A DNA stretch of 38,107 nt from Martinezella lusitana (GCF_900094565.1 NZ_FMAF01000045.1:1-38107); one strand, 5' to 3'. Shown: positions 23,097 through 33,730, numbered from the stretch's first letter. A program made the numbers and translations. Notes: a model not told the origin generated them from the letters alone.

Positions 23097-23981
23097 ATGG
23101 AACTTCGAACGCTGCGAGCCTTTGTCGAGGTGGTGCGCCAGGGCGGCTTTTCGGAAGCGGCCAAGGTGGTGTTCGCGACCCAGTCCGCCGTAAGCAAGGC
23201 CGTGCGACAGCTCGAGGACGAGCTTGGTCTGCCGCTGCTCAATCGCATCGGCCATCGCACGACGCTGACGGATGCCGGCGAGGTCGTCTATCGCCGGGCG
23301 ATAACGCTCCTTGCCGGGCGCGACGATCTTCTCGCCGAACTCGCCGAATTGCGTGGTCTCGCACGCGGCACTCTGCGGCTCGGCCTGCCGCCGATCGGCA
23401 ACGATGCGCTGTTCGCGCCGGTATTTGCCGTCTTCCGTAGCCGCTATCCCGGCATCGAGATCAAGCTGGCGGAGCAGGGCGCCAAGCGGCTGGAGGAGAT
23501 GGTGCTTTCCGACGAGGTCGATCTCGGCGCCTCGCTTCTGCCGACGCTCGATGCGTTCGAGTGGCAGAGCGTGCGTTGCGAGCCGATGCATGTGCTGCTG
23601 CCATCAACGCATCCGCTTGCCGGCCATGAGACGGTTTCGCTCGCGGCGCTGCAAGGCAATCCCTTCATTCTGTTCGAAACCGGCTTTGCCCTTAATGGCA
23701 TCATTCTCGATGCCTGTCGCATCGCCGGCTTCGCGCCCGATATCGTCGCACGCTCAAGCCAGATCAATTTCATCGTCGAGTTGGTCGCCGCCGGTCTCGG
23801 TGTCGGCTTCCTGCCGCGGCTGATCGCCGAGCAACGCCTGCGCCCCGGCATCAGCCACGCGCTCGTCGTCGAACCTGACATGCAGTGGCACATGGCATGG
23901 ATTTGGCGGCGGGGCGGTTACCTGTCGCATGCCGGCCGTGCCTGGCTCGAGCTTGCCGCAGAGGTGTCAGTGAAAACTTGA
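23097..23981 (+). CDS. LysR-type transcriptional regulator
   Basis: This 294-residue regulator has an N-terminal winged helix-turn-helix (MELRTLRAFVEVVRQGGFSE, then ATQSAVSKAVRQLEDELG, residues 1-60) and a periplasmic-binding-like effector domain from about residue 90 (GTLRLGLPPIGNDALFAPVF). ATG 23097 matches the usual family start MELR. It diverges from lrgAB across 99 bases containing a T-N11-A box, the classic arrangement in which a LysR protein controls its neighbour and itself. The effector is unknown. Confidence 0.93.
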   Translation: MELRTLRAFVEVVRQGGFSEAAKVVFATQSAVSKAVRQLEDELGLPLLNRIGHRTTLTDAGEVVYRRAITLLAGRDDLLAELAELRGLARGTLRLGLPPIGNDALFAPVFAVFRSRYPGIEIKLAEQGAKRLEEMVLSDEVDLGASLLPTLDAFEWQSVRCEPMHVLLPSTHPLAGHETVSLAALQGNPFILFETGFALNGIILDACRIAGFAPDIVARSSQINFIVELVAAGLGVGFLPRLIAEQRLRPGISHALVVEPDMQWHMAWIWRRGGYLSHAGRAWLELAAEVSVKT

Positions 23982-24025
23982 CTCCGTTGTAAAACTTTTG
24001 TGATAAGCAGGGCGCGAGTGTAAAC

Positions 24026-24054
24026 TTGAAAATAATTCTCAGGAAAAATATACG
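24026..24054 (+). promoter_or_regulatory. Promoter with RirA-type iron box (TGA-N9-TCA)
   Basis: TTGAAA (24026-24031) and TATACG (24049-24054) are separated by 17 bases. TGA (24027-24029), nine bases, TCA (24039-24041) matches the iron-responsive operator bound by RirA in rhizobia and overlaps the -35 element, so bound regulator would block polymerase. The iron transporter gene starts at 24101, with GAGAGGAC as ribosome-binding site. Confidence 0.75.
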
Positions 24055-24100
24055 CTAGCGCATCGCTGCCGGGGGCGGCGACTTTCAAGCGAGAGGACTT

Positions 24101-25117
24101 ATGGCTTTTTCCTTTTCTCACCTCACCGGCGCGCTGGCGCTTGCAGCAGGCCTTGCCGTTGCTCCGATGGTGGCGAATGCCGCCGATTCCGAAGGCATCG
24201 TGGTCTACAATGCCCAGCACGAGACGCTGACGCAGGCCTGGGCGGACGGCTTCACCAAGGAAACCGGCATCAAGGTCACGATCCGCAACGGCAGCGACAT
24301 GCAGTTCGCCAACCAGATCATTCAGGAAGGCGCCGCTTCCCCCGCAGACGTTTATCTGACCGAGAACTCTCCGGGCATGACGCTGGTCGACGCCAACAAG
24401 CTCTTTGCCCCGGTCGATGCCGCCACGCTCGGCCAGGTGCCGGACACCTTCAAATCCGCCGATGGCAATTGGGTCGGCGTTGCCGCCCGCTCGACGGTTT
24501 TTGCCTATGACAAGACCAAGCTGAAGGAAGGCGACCTGCCGAAGTCGATGCTCGATCTGGCCGATGCCAAGTGGAAGGGCCGCTGGGGCGCTTCGCCGGC
24601 CGGTGCCGATTTCCAGGCGATCGTCAGTGCGTTTCTCGAGCTGAAGGGCGAGGATGCCACGCGCGCATGGCTGAAGGCGATGAAGGCAAACGCCAGCTTC
24701 TACAAGGGCAACAGCGTCGCGATGAAGGCCGTCAATGCGGGCGAGATCGAAGGCGCGGTGATCTATCACTACTATTGGTTCGGCGATCAGGCCAAGACCG
24801 GCGAAAACAGCAAGAACGTTGCCCTGCACTATTTCAAGAACCAGGATCCGGGCGCATTCGTCAGCATCTCCGGCGGTGCGGTTCTGGCCTCCAGCCAGCA
24901 TCAGAAGGAAGCCCAGGCATTCCTGAAGTGGATCACCGGCAAGGGCGGTCAGGCCGTACTGCGCGACGGCGACTCCTATGAATATGCCGTCGGCATTGGC
25001 GACGCTTCCAATCCGAAGCTGGTGCCGCTGACGGACCTGCAGGCACCGAAGGTCGAGCCCTCCAAGCTGAACAGCAAGAAGGTCACCGACCTGATGACGG
25101 AAGCCGGGCTCATCTAA
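24101..25117 (+). CDS. fbpA: Ferric iron ABC transporter periplasmic binding protein
   Basis: This 338-residue periplasmic receptor has a signal peptide in residues 1-27 (LTGALALAAGLAVAPMVANA, cleaved near ANA-AD). The mature chain begins GIVVYNAQHETL, the FbpA/SfuA/FutA family opening, with a ligand His. ADVYLTENSPGM and AVIYHYYWFGDQ supply further expected contacts; the consecutive tyrosines are typical Fe(III) ligands. It binds ferric iron and hands it to the permease next encoded. The promoter carries a RirA-type box. It is separated from the permease by 183 bases with three hairpins. Confidence 0.92.
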   Translation: MAFSFSHLTGALALAAGLAVAPMVANAADSEGIVVYNAQHETLTQAWADGFTKETGIKVTIRNGSDMQFANQIIQEGAASPADVYLTENSPGMTLVDANKLFAPVDAATLGQVPDTFKSADGNWVGVAARSTVFAYDKTKLKEGDLPKSMLDLADAKWKGRWGASPAGADFQAIVSAFLELKGEDATRAWLKAMKANASFYKGNSVAMKAVNAGEIEGAVIYHYYWFGDQAKTGENSKNVALHYFKNQDPGAFVSISGGAVLASSQHQKEAQAFLKWITGKGGQAVLRDGDSYEYAVGIGDASNPKLVPLTDLQAPKVEPSKLNSKKVTDLMTEAGLI

Positions 25118-25155
25118 GGCAAATGCCCGGATCGAGACGCCTTTCCGCGGTTTTC

Positions 25156-25267
25156 GGATAGGCCTATCCCGACCTTGGCTCTTGCATCACCGTCGCATGC
25201 CCTGCTAGGGGCATGCGATGGCCTTCAGGTCGGTCGATCTGGCAATCGCCTTTCAACGGCGGTTGCC
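25156..25267 (+). promoter_or_regulatory. Three consecutive hairpins between binding-protein and permease genes
   Basis: Palindrome GGATAGGCCTATCC (25156-25169); ten-base arms TCGCATGCCC/GGGCATGCGA (25193-25218); and GGCAATCGCC/GGCGGTTGCC (25241-25267, one G-U pair). None has a T-run. They probably protect the 3' end of the binding-protein mRNA and lower permease expression, as in other binding-protein operons (inference). Confidence 0.6.
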
Positions 25268-25300
25268 TTCCCATTTCAGGGCGTGAAAGGCAGCTAGGAC

Positions 25301-26898
25301 TTGCTGCAGAAGAACACATATGCCGCGCCGGCCGGTGAGGCCGCCGCCACGCGAATGCCCCAGTTGACGGCTGCTCCCCGCAGTCGCGTTCGGCATGCTT
25401 CCGTCGTCGCTTTCGCATCCGTCGTTGCCCTCATGAGCCTGGTGCCGCTCGGCTTTATCGTCTGGATCACGATCGATACCGGCTGGGCCGAAGTCATCGC
25501 GCTGATTTTCCGCAATCGTGTCGGCGAACTGCTCGTCAATACCGTCCTGCTCGAGCTCTGCACCATCCCGCTATGCATCCTGCTGGCGGTAACGCTCGCC
25601 TGGCTGACGGAGCGCACCGATATCCCCGGTGCCCGCATCTGGTCCTGGCTGGCTGTCGCGCCGCTTGCGGTGCCCGCCTTCGTGCACAGCTATGCCTGGG
25701 TCAGCCTCGTGCCGAGTATGCGCGGGCTGTGGAGCGGCGTGCTGGTATCGGTGCTTGCCTATTTTCCATTCCTCTATTTGCCGGTCGCGGCAGCCCTGCG
25801 CCGGCTGGATCCGGCGATCGAGGATGCTGCCGCCTCGCTCGGTCTCGGCCCTTGGCGCGTCTTCTTCCGCGCGGTCCTGCCGCAGCTTCGCCTCGCCATC
25901 TGCGGCGGCTCGCTGCTGATCGGGCTGCATCTCCTGGCGGAATACGGCCTCTACGTGATGATCCGCTTCGACACCTTCTCGACCGCGATCGTCGATCAGT
26001 TCCAGTCTGCCTATAATAGCCCTGCCGCCAATATGCTGGGCGGCGTTCTCGTTTTCTGCTGCCTGCTGTTGCTCGGCATCGAGGTGTTGGTGCGCGGCAA
26101 CGAGCGTTATGCGCGCGTCGGTTCCGGCGCCGCGCGCCCAGCCGATCGTCGTCGTCTGGGCTGGTTCGTCATTCCGGCCATCGTGCTCCCGGTCTTGACC
26201 GCCGCGTTGACGCTCGGTGTTCCCTTTGTGACGCTGGGGCGCTGGCTCTATCTCGGTGGTGCCGGCATCTGGCGGATCGATACCGTCGGCTCTGCCTTGC
26301 TGCAGACAATCGTTTTGGCGATTGCAGGCGGCCTGCTGGCCACGATAGCTGCGGTCCCCATGGCGTGGCTGTCGGTGCGGGCGCCCGGACGGCTGCAGCG
26401 CATCCTCGAAGCCTGCCACTACTATGTCGGCTCGCTGCCGGGCGTCGTCGTTGCCTTGGCTCTGGTCTCGATCACTGTCCGGTTGATCCTGCCGCTCTAC
26501 CAGACATTCGCCACGCTGTTGCTCGCCTATGTCCTGCTGTTCCTGCCGCGTGCGTTGGTCGGCCTGCGCGCCAGCATCGCCCAGGCGCCGGTCGAGCTTG
26601 AGCGCGCAGCCATGGCGCTCGGCCGCACGCCTGCCCAAGCCGTGCGGCAGATCACCATGCGCCTGGCCGCGCCCGGCTTTGCTGCCAGCGTCGCGCTTGT
26701 GGCGCTCGGCATCACCAACGAGCTGACGGCGACGCTCATGCTGTCGCCCAACGGTACTGAAACGTTGGCGACGAAGTTCTGGTCGTTGACCAGCGAAATC
26801 GATTATGTCTCGGCCGCGCCCTACGCCTTCATGATGGTCGTGCTGTCGCTGCCTCTCACTCTTCTCCTCTATGTGCAATCCAAGCGGACGGCCGGACA

Positions 26899-26902
<4 letters not shown>
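25301..26902 (+). CDS. fbpB: Ferric iron ABC transporter permease, fused double module
   Basis: This protein of about 533 residues has two permease modules in one chain, as in FbpB/SfuB. Each half has about six helices and an EAA loop: AIEDAAASLGLGPWRVFFRA near residue 180 and ELERAAMALGRTPAQAVRQI near residue 440. The start is uncertain: TTG 25301 has only a weak ribosome-binding site, and an in-frame ATG at 25355 would remove 18 hydrophilic residues. Its stop overlaps the ATP-binding gene (ATGA). It forms the inner-membrane channel for Fe(III). Confidence 0.93.
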
Positions 26903-27960
<1,058 letters not shown>

Positions 27961-28028
27961 GCATCATTTGAGTTGAAGTCGCGGGAGCTTTGGGGAAGAT
28001 AGAGCGCCCCTATGCCGAAGGAACGCTC

Positions 28029-29198
28029 ATGTCTTTGCTCGATGAGATCGCTCAGGATCTCCCATTCCTGACGTCGCTTCGTCATAACCTTCACGCCCAT
28101 CCCGAGCTTGGCTTCGAGGAGGAACGCACCAGCAGCATCGTCGCCACTTTGCTGGAGGAGGCGGGTCTGACGGTGCATCGCGGCCTCGGCAAGACCGGTG
28201 TGGTCGGCACGCTGCAGGTCGGCAACGGCACCCGCCGCATCGGCCTGCGCGCCGATATGGATGCGCTGGCCATGCCGGAAAAGGGCAACCGAGCTTACAA
28301 GTCCACCATTCCCGGCAAGATGCATGCCTGCGGGCATGACGGCCATACGACCATGCTGATCGGTGCCGCCCGCCATCTGGCCGCCAGGTGCGGCTTTTCC
28401 GGCACGGTGCATTTCATCTTTCAGCCGGCCGAGGAAGGCCGTGGCGGCGCCAAGCGCATGGTGGACGAAGGCCTCTTCGATCTCTTCCCCTGCGATGCCG
28501 TCTATGGCCTTCATAATATGCCCGGTCTCGACGTCGATGAAATGGCTGTCGTCGAGGGCCCTCAGCTCGCGTCTTCGGATAGCTGGCGCATCACCTTTCG
28601 CGGCACCGGCACCCACGGCGCCAAGCCGCATCTCGGCAAGGATCCGATCACGGCCGCCGCAACATTTCTGTCTTCGCTGCAGACCATCGTCGGCCGGGTC
28701 GTCGATCCGCTTCAGCCGGCCGTCGTCAGCGCCTGCTCGCTGCAGGCGGGTGATCCCAAGGCGCTGAACGTCATTCCCGATACCGTCGATATCGGCGGCA
28801 CGGCGCGCGCCTATACGCCAGAGGTTCGCGATCAGCTCGAGCAGGAGATCGGACGCCTGGCGCAGGGCACGGCGGCCATGTACGGGATCGCGGTCGATTA
28901 TCAGTTCGAGCGCCGCATTCCCCCAGTCGTCAACAATGCTGATGCCACCGCGCGGGCGCTGAAAGCCGCGACTGCCGTCTTCGGCGAGAAGGTGTTGACG
29001 CGCTTCCCGCCTTCGACCGCCGGCGACGATTTCGCTTTCTTCGGCCAGAATGCTGCGGGCTGCTACGTCTGGCTCGGCAATGGCCCGGCGGTCGACGGTG
29101 CGCTGCATCACAACACGGCTTATGATTTCAGCGATGATGCGATCGCGTCGGGCGTGGCATTTTGGACGACGCTGGTGCGGCAGGAGTTGGGGGAGTAA
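28029..29198 (+). CDS. M20 family amidohydrolase (hippurate hydrolase-like)
   Basis: This 389-residue cytoplasmic metallohydrolase is of the M20D type (HipO/IAA-amino acid hydrolase/N-acyl-amino acid amidohydrolase). Key motifs are RHNLHAHPELGFEE at the start, GLRADMDALAM, the metal motif KMHACGHDGHTTMLIG, catalytic Glu pair in QPAEEGRGGAKRM, GLHNMPG, and late His in GALHHNTAYDF. The dimerisation domain starts near residue 185. ATG 28029 (with GGAAC upstream) is preferred over an upstream in-frame start. It follows the iron transporter by 68 bases without a terminator, so it is probably iron-regulated too. The amide substrate is unknown. Confidence 0.88.
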   Translation: MSLLDEIAQDLPFLTSLRHNLHAHPELGFEEERTSSIVATLLEEAGLTVHRGLGKTGVVGTLQVGNGTRRIGLRADMDALAMPEKGNRAYKSTIPGKMHACGHDGHTTMLIGAARHLAARCGFSGTVHFIFQPAEEGRGGAKRMVDEGLFDLFPCDAVYGLHNMPGLDVDEMAVVEGPQLASSDSWRITFRGTGTHGAKPHLGKDPITAAATFLSSLQTIVGRVVDPLQPAVVSACSLQAGDPKALNVIPDTVDIGGTARAYTPEVRDQLEQEIGRLAQGTAAMYGIAVDYQFERRIPPVVNNADATARALKAATAVFGEKVLTRFPPSTAGDDFAFFGQNAAGCYVWLGNGPAVDGALHHNTAYDFSDDAIASGVAFWTTLVRQELGE

Positions 29199-29299
29199 GG
29201 CGAGGGTCTTTCTTCTAACTGAAACGCCGAGTTTGACGAGCCTGTGACACCCGTCCGCAAACGCCTAGCTGATGCCGGCTCTCATCTGATGGATCGAGC

Positions 29300-31087
29300 C
29301 TAAACCGCCCCAAGCACCGGCGTCTCCAACACCCGTCCAGTCGCAACGTCAGCAATCCCACGATCCGTCTGGTGCGGTCCGGCATTGCAGGCGAGCGTTG
29401 CGCCGAAGCAGGCCTTGAAGACGAGGTAGGGCGGGCTCCAGTCGACGATGGCGTCGATCGCCTCGCGGATGGCGCGGAAGGCGTTGGCGGTTTCCTCGAG
29501 CGGCGCATCGCTCACCAGCCCGGAGAGCGGCAGCGGCAACAGTGCCTCGATCCTGCCGTCGCGTGCGACCGCCAAGCCGCCGCCGGCAGAGATGACGGCA
29601 TTGGCGGCAATTGTCATGTCGCGGACATTGCCGCCGAAAACCGTCAGGTTATGGCTGTCGTGCGAAACCGTCGTGCAGAAGGCACCGCGCCATTCGCCCC
29701 AGCTGGTCAGGAAGCCGATGCGCGGCCGGCTGTCCGCCTTACCGTGGCGATGGGCGACTGCGAGCATGGTGGTTCCAGCGGGTGGCACAACGAAGCCATC
29801 AGCCACCTCGGCCTCCATCGTCCCCCATTGCGTGAAGCGTGGCCGATCGATGGTCGCAAGCCGTATGCGGCTGCCCGTCGCCGGGACGCGGAAATCGTCC
29901 TCGCCAAGTGGCGTCAGCTTGATGGAATCGCGCAGCAGCTCAGGATCGATCTCGGCGGTCGCGCCGACAATCCGGCCCGCCTCGGCGGCCAGCGTGCCGT
30001 TGGTGATCACAAGCCTTGCCTTGAAGCTCTCTAAATCTTCGAACAGCACGATATCGGCACGGCGTCCGGCCGCGATCAGGCCGAGGTCGTTCCGTCCGAG
30101 CCGCATGGCGCCATTCAAGGTCGCGGCCCTCAGCGCCCATTCGGGCTTCAGCCCATAGCGCACCAGACGGCGCATGACGTCATCGAGGCCGCCGTCGTCA
30201 TGGAGTTCGTCGGGAAAGACATCATCTGTGCAGAGCGTCACGGTCTGCGGCAGAAACCCCAGCTCGTTGATCGCTTCGACGAATTGCGGCATCAGATGGT
30301 CATGCGAACCGCGCAGCTCGATCGTCAGGCCCGCCGACAGCTTGGCCAGCAGATCGGCCCCGGATGTGAGCTCATGGTCCGAGGTAATGCCGGCCGACAT
30401 GAAAGCGTTGAGATCCGCGCCCTCGAGGTTGCGGGCATGGCCGCAGATCGTTTTGCCCGAATGCAGCCCGGCATTGACGATCGCGCTGGCACGCGGATCG
30501 CCGTTGATCACTTCGCGCATGGTCATGACTTCCGCGATGCCGCCGATCTCAGGCCATGCCAGCATCTCGGCCATGTCGGTGCCGTCGAAATCGGCGCCCG
30601 CCAGCTCGAGCCCCGGCGCCGAAGGCACGCAGGACGGCGCCAGCGGTATCACACGGATCGGCAATTGGCGACTCGCGTCGATCGCCCAGCGCACGCCTTC
30701 CAGCCCGTGCACATTGCCGAGTTCGTGCGGATCCCAGACGATGGTCGTCACACCCCGCGGCAACACGGCCTCGGTGTAGATAGCCGGCGTCACCATGGAG
30801 CTTTCGATGTGCATATGCGTGTCGATCAGGCCGGGCGACAGGAAGCGTCCTTCAGCGTCGATCGTCCGCGCCGTATCGGTACGGCTGGCCGGCGCATGCA
30901 CGCTTGCAATCAGTGGGCCGACGACGCCGATATCGGCAGCGCGGATGCGGCCGGTCACCATATCGACAAGGCGGCCGCCGGTGATCAGCAGATCGAAGGG
31001 TTGATCGCCTCGGGCGGCTGCGACCGCCCGGGCTCGCAGCTCGGGGACGTTCAGATCGGCAGGCTCGTTCGCTAAATCGTTGATCAT
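29300..31087 (-). CDS. ade: Adenine deaminase
   Basis: This 595-residue enzyme deaminates adenine to hypoxanthine and ammonia. All canonical family motifs are present: PGLIDTHMHIESSMVTP (metal-binding HxH), VWDPHELGNVHG, the His in KTICGHARNLEG, SDHE, and the catalytic Asp in TLCTDDVFPDEL. The C-terminal domain (GGNVRDMTIAANAV, AVARDGRIEALLPLPL) completes the usual length. Its ATG overlaps the nucleoside hydrolase stop by four bases (ATGA), so the two form an adenosine salvage unit: hydrolase releases adenine, deaminase converts it. It converges with the M20 gene across about 100 bases lacking a clear terminator. Confidence 0.93.
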   Translation of the reverse strand: MINDLANEPADLNVPELRARAVAAARGDQPFDLLITGGRLVDMVTGRIRAADIGVVGPLIASVHAPASRTDTARTIDAEGRFLSPGLIDTHMHIESSMVTPAIYTEAVLPRGVTTIVWDPHELGNVHGLEGVRWAIDASRQLPIRVIPLAPSCVPSAPGLELAGADFDGTDMAEMLAWPEIGGIAEVMTMREVINGDPRASAIVNAGLHSGKTICGHARNLEGADLNAFMSAGITSDHELTSGADLLAKLSAGLTIELRGSHDHLMPQFVEAINELGFLPQTVTLCTDDVFPDELHDDGGLDDVMRRLVRYGLKPEWALRAATLNGAMRLGRNDLGLIAAGRRADIVLFEDLESFKARLVITNGTLAAEAGRIVGATAEIDPELLRDSIKLTPLGEDDFRVPATGSRIRLATIDRPRFTQWGTMEAEVADGFVVPPAGTTMLAVAHRHGKADSRPRIGFLTSWGEWRGAFCTTVSHDSHNLTVFGGNVRDMTIAANAVISAGGGLAVARDGRIEALLPLPLSGLVSDAPLEETANAFRAIREAIDAIVDWSPPYLVFKACFGATLACNAGPHQTDRGIADVATGRVLETPVLGAV

Positions 31088-32007
31088 CGGCCGGCCTCCT
31101 GAAACAGGGCGTCGAATATGATGGAGCGTGCCTTGTCGGCGTCGATCTCGGCGGCGAAATGCGCGTTGAACTCAGCATGCGAGGCACGCGTTTCGACGAC
31201 GGTGCGCCCGCGCGTATGCTGCCCCTGCAATTCGACGTCGATCCGTGCATGCCGAAGCGTTGCCATCTCGGGCGCAACGAAAATGGCCGCCGCCGTCGGG
31301 TCGTATAGTGCCATGGCCTGCCGGCCGCGGCTGATAGCGATGTTGACGTAGCCTTCCAGAAGATCGGCGAGCAGCTGCGCCTTTTCGCCGGCCGTCTGCC
31401 TGAGACGGGCGACGTCCTCGGGCCAGGCCAGCACCTTCCGGCAGATGTCGAGATCGATCATCCGAAGCGGCATATCATGTGCCAGCACGATCGCCAGCGC
31501 CTCGGGATCGGCAAAGGCGTTGAACTCGGCAGAGGCGGTGTGATTGCCCGATGTGACGCCACCGCCCATCCACGTCAGTTCATCGATGCGTGCGGCGAGC
31601 TCCGGCCTGGCGAGCGCCACGGCGGCGATATTCGTCAGCGGACCAAGCGCGAGGATGCGTTTCGGCCCCGCGCCATCGGCAAGCCAATCGCAGAGCGCGG
31701 CAAAGGCATTGCTGATCGGAAGTGGATCGGCCGGCGGCAGGCTCCTGCCTGATGTAGGGATGCCGCTTTGGCCGAGGATCCCCTGCGCCGTTTCCAGCTT
31801 GCAGAGCACGGGCAATTCGCGGCCGGTATGGATAGGGAATTCCCAGCCGAAGACGGCGGCCGCACTCGCGGCATTGGCACGGACATGGGATAGCGGCGCA
31901 TTGCCGCTTACCAGCGAAACGCCGTCGATGACGAGATCCGAACGCGCCACCACCAGAATGGCGGCGATGTCATCGAACCCCATGTCGGTATCGATCCAGA
32001 TTCCCAT
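31084..32007 (-). CDS. Ribonucleoside hydrolase (inosine-uridine preferring family)
   Basis: This 307-residue Ca-dependent N-ribohydrolase has the family fingerprint IDTDMGFDDIAAILV at residues 5-19, the ILALGPLTNIAAVALARPEL segment near residue 120, MGGGVTSGNHTASAEFNAFADPEA near 146-170 (given in parts: MGGGV, AEFNAFADPEA) and the C-terminal ALYDPTAAAI with the last metal-binding Asp. It splits nucleosides to base and ribose in the cytoplasm. It overlaps ade by ATGA, suggesting adenosine or related nucleosides as substrate. The ribosome-binding site is weak (GAGATAG). The dipeptidase gene ends 137 bases upstream and could be co-transcribed. Confidence 0.92.
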   Translation of the reverse strand: MGIWIDTDMGFDDIAAILVVARSDLVIDGVSLVSGNAPLSHVRANAASAAAVFGWEFPIHTGRELPVLCKLETAQGILGQSGIPTSGRSLPPADPLPISNAFAALCDWLADGAGPKRILALGPLTNIAAVALARPELAARIDELTWMGGGVTSGNHTASAEFNAFADPEALAIVLAHDMPLRMIDLDICRKVLAWPEDVARLRQTAGEKAQLLADLLEGYVNIAISRGRQAMALYDPTAAAIFVAPEMATLRHARIDVELQGQHTRGRTVVETRASHAEFNAHFAAEIDADKARSIIFDALFQEAGR

Positions 32008-32144
32008 GTTCTATCTCATCGATCGTGGCCAAAGGACGCGAGGGCAGGCTTGCTGCCGCTCGTCCTTGGATGATGGCGTAAACGCCCTCGAGGCGGGAAT
32101 GGGTGCGGGACGCGCAAGGTGGCATGCGCGTCCCGGTTGATTGA

Positions 32145-33533
32145 TCAAACGGCGAGCGCCTCGAGGATGCGGATCCAGGAGCGGATGCCCTTGTGGTAGG
32201 AGCGCAGCTCGTATTTCTCGTTCGGCGAATGGATGCGATCGTCGGAAAGACCGAAGCCGATGAGCAGCGATTCCATGCCGAGCATCTTCTGGAAATCGCC
32301 GACGATCGGGATGGAGCCGCCCATGCCGATGACGATGGCGGGCTTCGGCCATTCGTTTGAAAGTGCTGTCTTCGCCTTGGTCAATGCCGGCGAGTCGTAG
32401 GAGAGCTGGATGGCCGGCGAGCCGCCATGCTCATGGAACTCCACCGAGCAGTCTGCCGGGATCTTGGAGCGCACATAGGCCCGGAAGCTTTCGCGGATCG
32501 CAGCCGGATTTTGCTGGCCGACGAGACGGAACGAAACCTTCGCCGATGCCTTCGCGGCGATCACCGTCTTGAAGCCGGCACCGGTATAGCCGCCCCAAAT
32601 GCCGTTGACCTCGGCCGTTGGCCGCGCCCAGGTGAGTTCCATCACCGAACGGCCCTTTTCGCCCGAGGGGATCGAAAGGCCCACTTCGCCGAGAAAATCT
32701 TCGGCTGAAAGCCCCAGCTTTTCCCAGGAGGCCTTGATGTTGGAGGGCGTCTCCTCGACGCCGTCGTAAAAGCCTGGGAGCGTTATGCGCCCGGTCTCGT
32801 CATGCAGGCCGGCGAGGATATCGGTGAGGATATGGATCGGATTGGCGGCAGCGCCGCCAAAGAGACCCGAATGCAGGTCGCGGTCGGCTGCGGTGATGGT
32901 GATCTCTTCGCCCACCAGCCCGCGCAAGCCGGCCGAAATCGCCGGCGTATCGCCGTCCCACATGCCGGTGTCGCAGACCAGGGCAAAATCCGCCTTCAAC
33001 TCGGCGGCATTGGCCTCGAGGAAGGGCTTGAGCGAGGGCGAACCGGATTCTTCTTCACCTTCGAATAGAATGGTGATGCGCACCGGAATTCCGCCCTTGG
33101 TCTCCTTGTAGGCGCGCACGGCTTCGACGAAGGTCATGAGCTGACCCTTGTCGTCGGACGTGCCGCGGCCGGTCAGGATCTTGCGGCCGTTGCCCATGTC
33201 CTTGATCTCAGGCGCGAAGGGGTCGCTCTCCCACAGCTCGATGGGATCGACCGGCTGCACGTCGTAATGGCCGTAGAAAAGCACATGCGGCGCGTCGGCG
33301 CTGCCGGCATCGTGATGGGCCACCACCATCGGATGGCCGGGGGTGTCGCGTAGCGAGGCGGTGAAGCCGAGAGAGTTGAGATAGGCGACCAGCCATTCCG
33401 CCGCCTTGCGGCATTCCGCCTTGAAGGCCGGATCCGTCGAGATGGATTTGATGCGCAGCAGCTCGAATAGATTTTCGAGGCTGGATGGGAGGTTTTGGTC
33501 CGCGCGATCGAGAACGGGCGTTAGATCGGTCAT
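32145..33533 (-). CDS. M20 family dipeptidase
   Basis: This 462-residue metallopeptidase resembles the carnosinase/CNDP-like dipeptidase branch (M20/M25/M40). Zinc site: HVLFYGHYDVQPVDP near residue 80, the bridging Asp in RGTSDDKGQLMTF near 115, catalytic Glu pair in LFEGEEESGSP near 150, and Asp in VCDTGMW. The dimerisation domain carries RDLHSGLFGGAAANP near 205. ATG 33533 has a strong GGAGT ribosome-binding site eight bases upstream. It lies 137 bases before the nucleoside hydrolase gene; the gap holds a GC-rich hairpin (GGGACGCGC/GCGCGTCCC, 32106-32134) without a T-run. Confidence 0.92.
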   Translation of the reverse strand: MTDLTPVLDRADQNLPSSLENLFELLRIKSISTDPAFKAECRKAAEWLVAYLNSLGFTASLRDTPGHPMVVAHHDAGSADAPHVLFYGHYDVQPVDPIELWESDPFAPEIKDMGNGRKILTGRGTSDDKGQLMTFVEAVRAYKETKGGIPVRITILFEGEEESGSPSLKPFLEANAAELKADFALVCDTGMWDGDTPAISAGLRGLVGEEITITAADRDLHSGLFGGAAANPIHILTDILAGLHDETGRITLPGFYDGVEETPSNIKASWEKLGLSAEDFLGEVGLSIPSGEKGRSVMELTWARPTAEVNGIWGGYTGAGFKTVIAAKASAKVSFRLVGQQNPAAIRESFRAYVRSKIPADCSVEFHEHGGSPAIQLSYDSPALTKAKTALSNEWPKPAIVIGMGGSIPIVGDFQKMLGMESLLIGFGLSDDRIHSPNEKYELRSYHKGIRSWIRILEALAV

Positions 33534-33730
33534 ATCCGACTCCTTACATGAGAATTCGCCGGACGATAGACCAAAGCCCAGCCGGTTTCGAGGCGGTAAA
33601 ACCGAAAATTTCCCGCACATTCCCGTGTCTGTCGGCAGCCGTTCTTATCTGATTGGTTGCGTATGTAGTTTACAAGTTTTTTAGATAATTGAAATTAATC
33701 TCAATCCGGAAGAGTATTCCAGAGAGCGAG

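Noticed and set aside
33689..33704. TTGA-N8-TCAA as a second RirA iron box
   Set aside because: The inner spacing TGA-N8-TCA is one base short of the TGA-N9-TCA pattern; kept only as an unassigned dyad.
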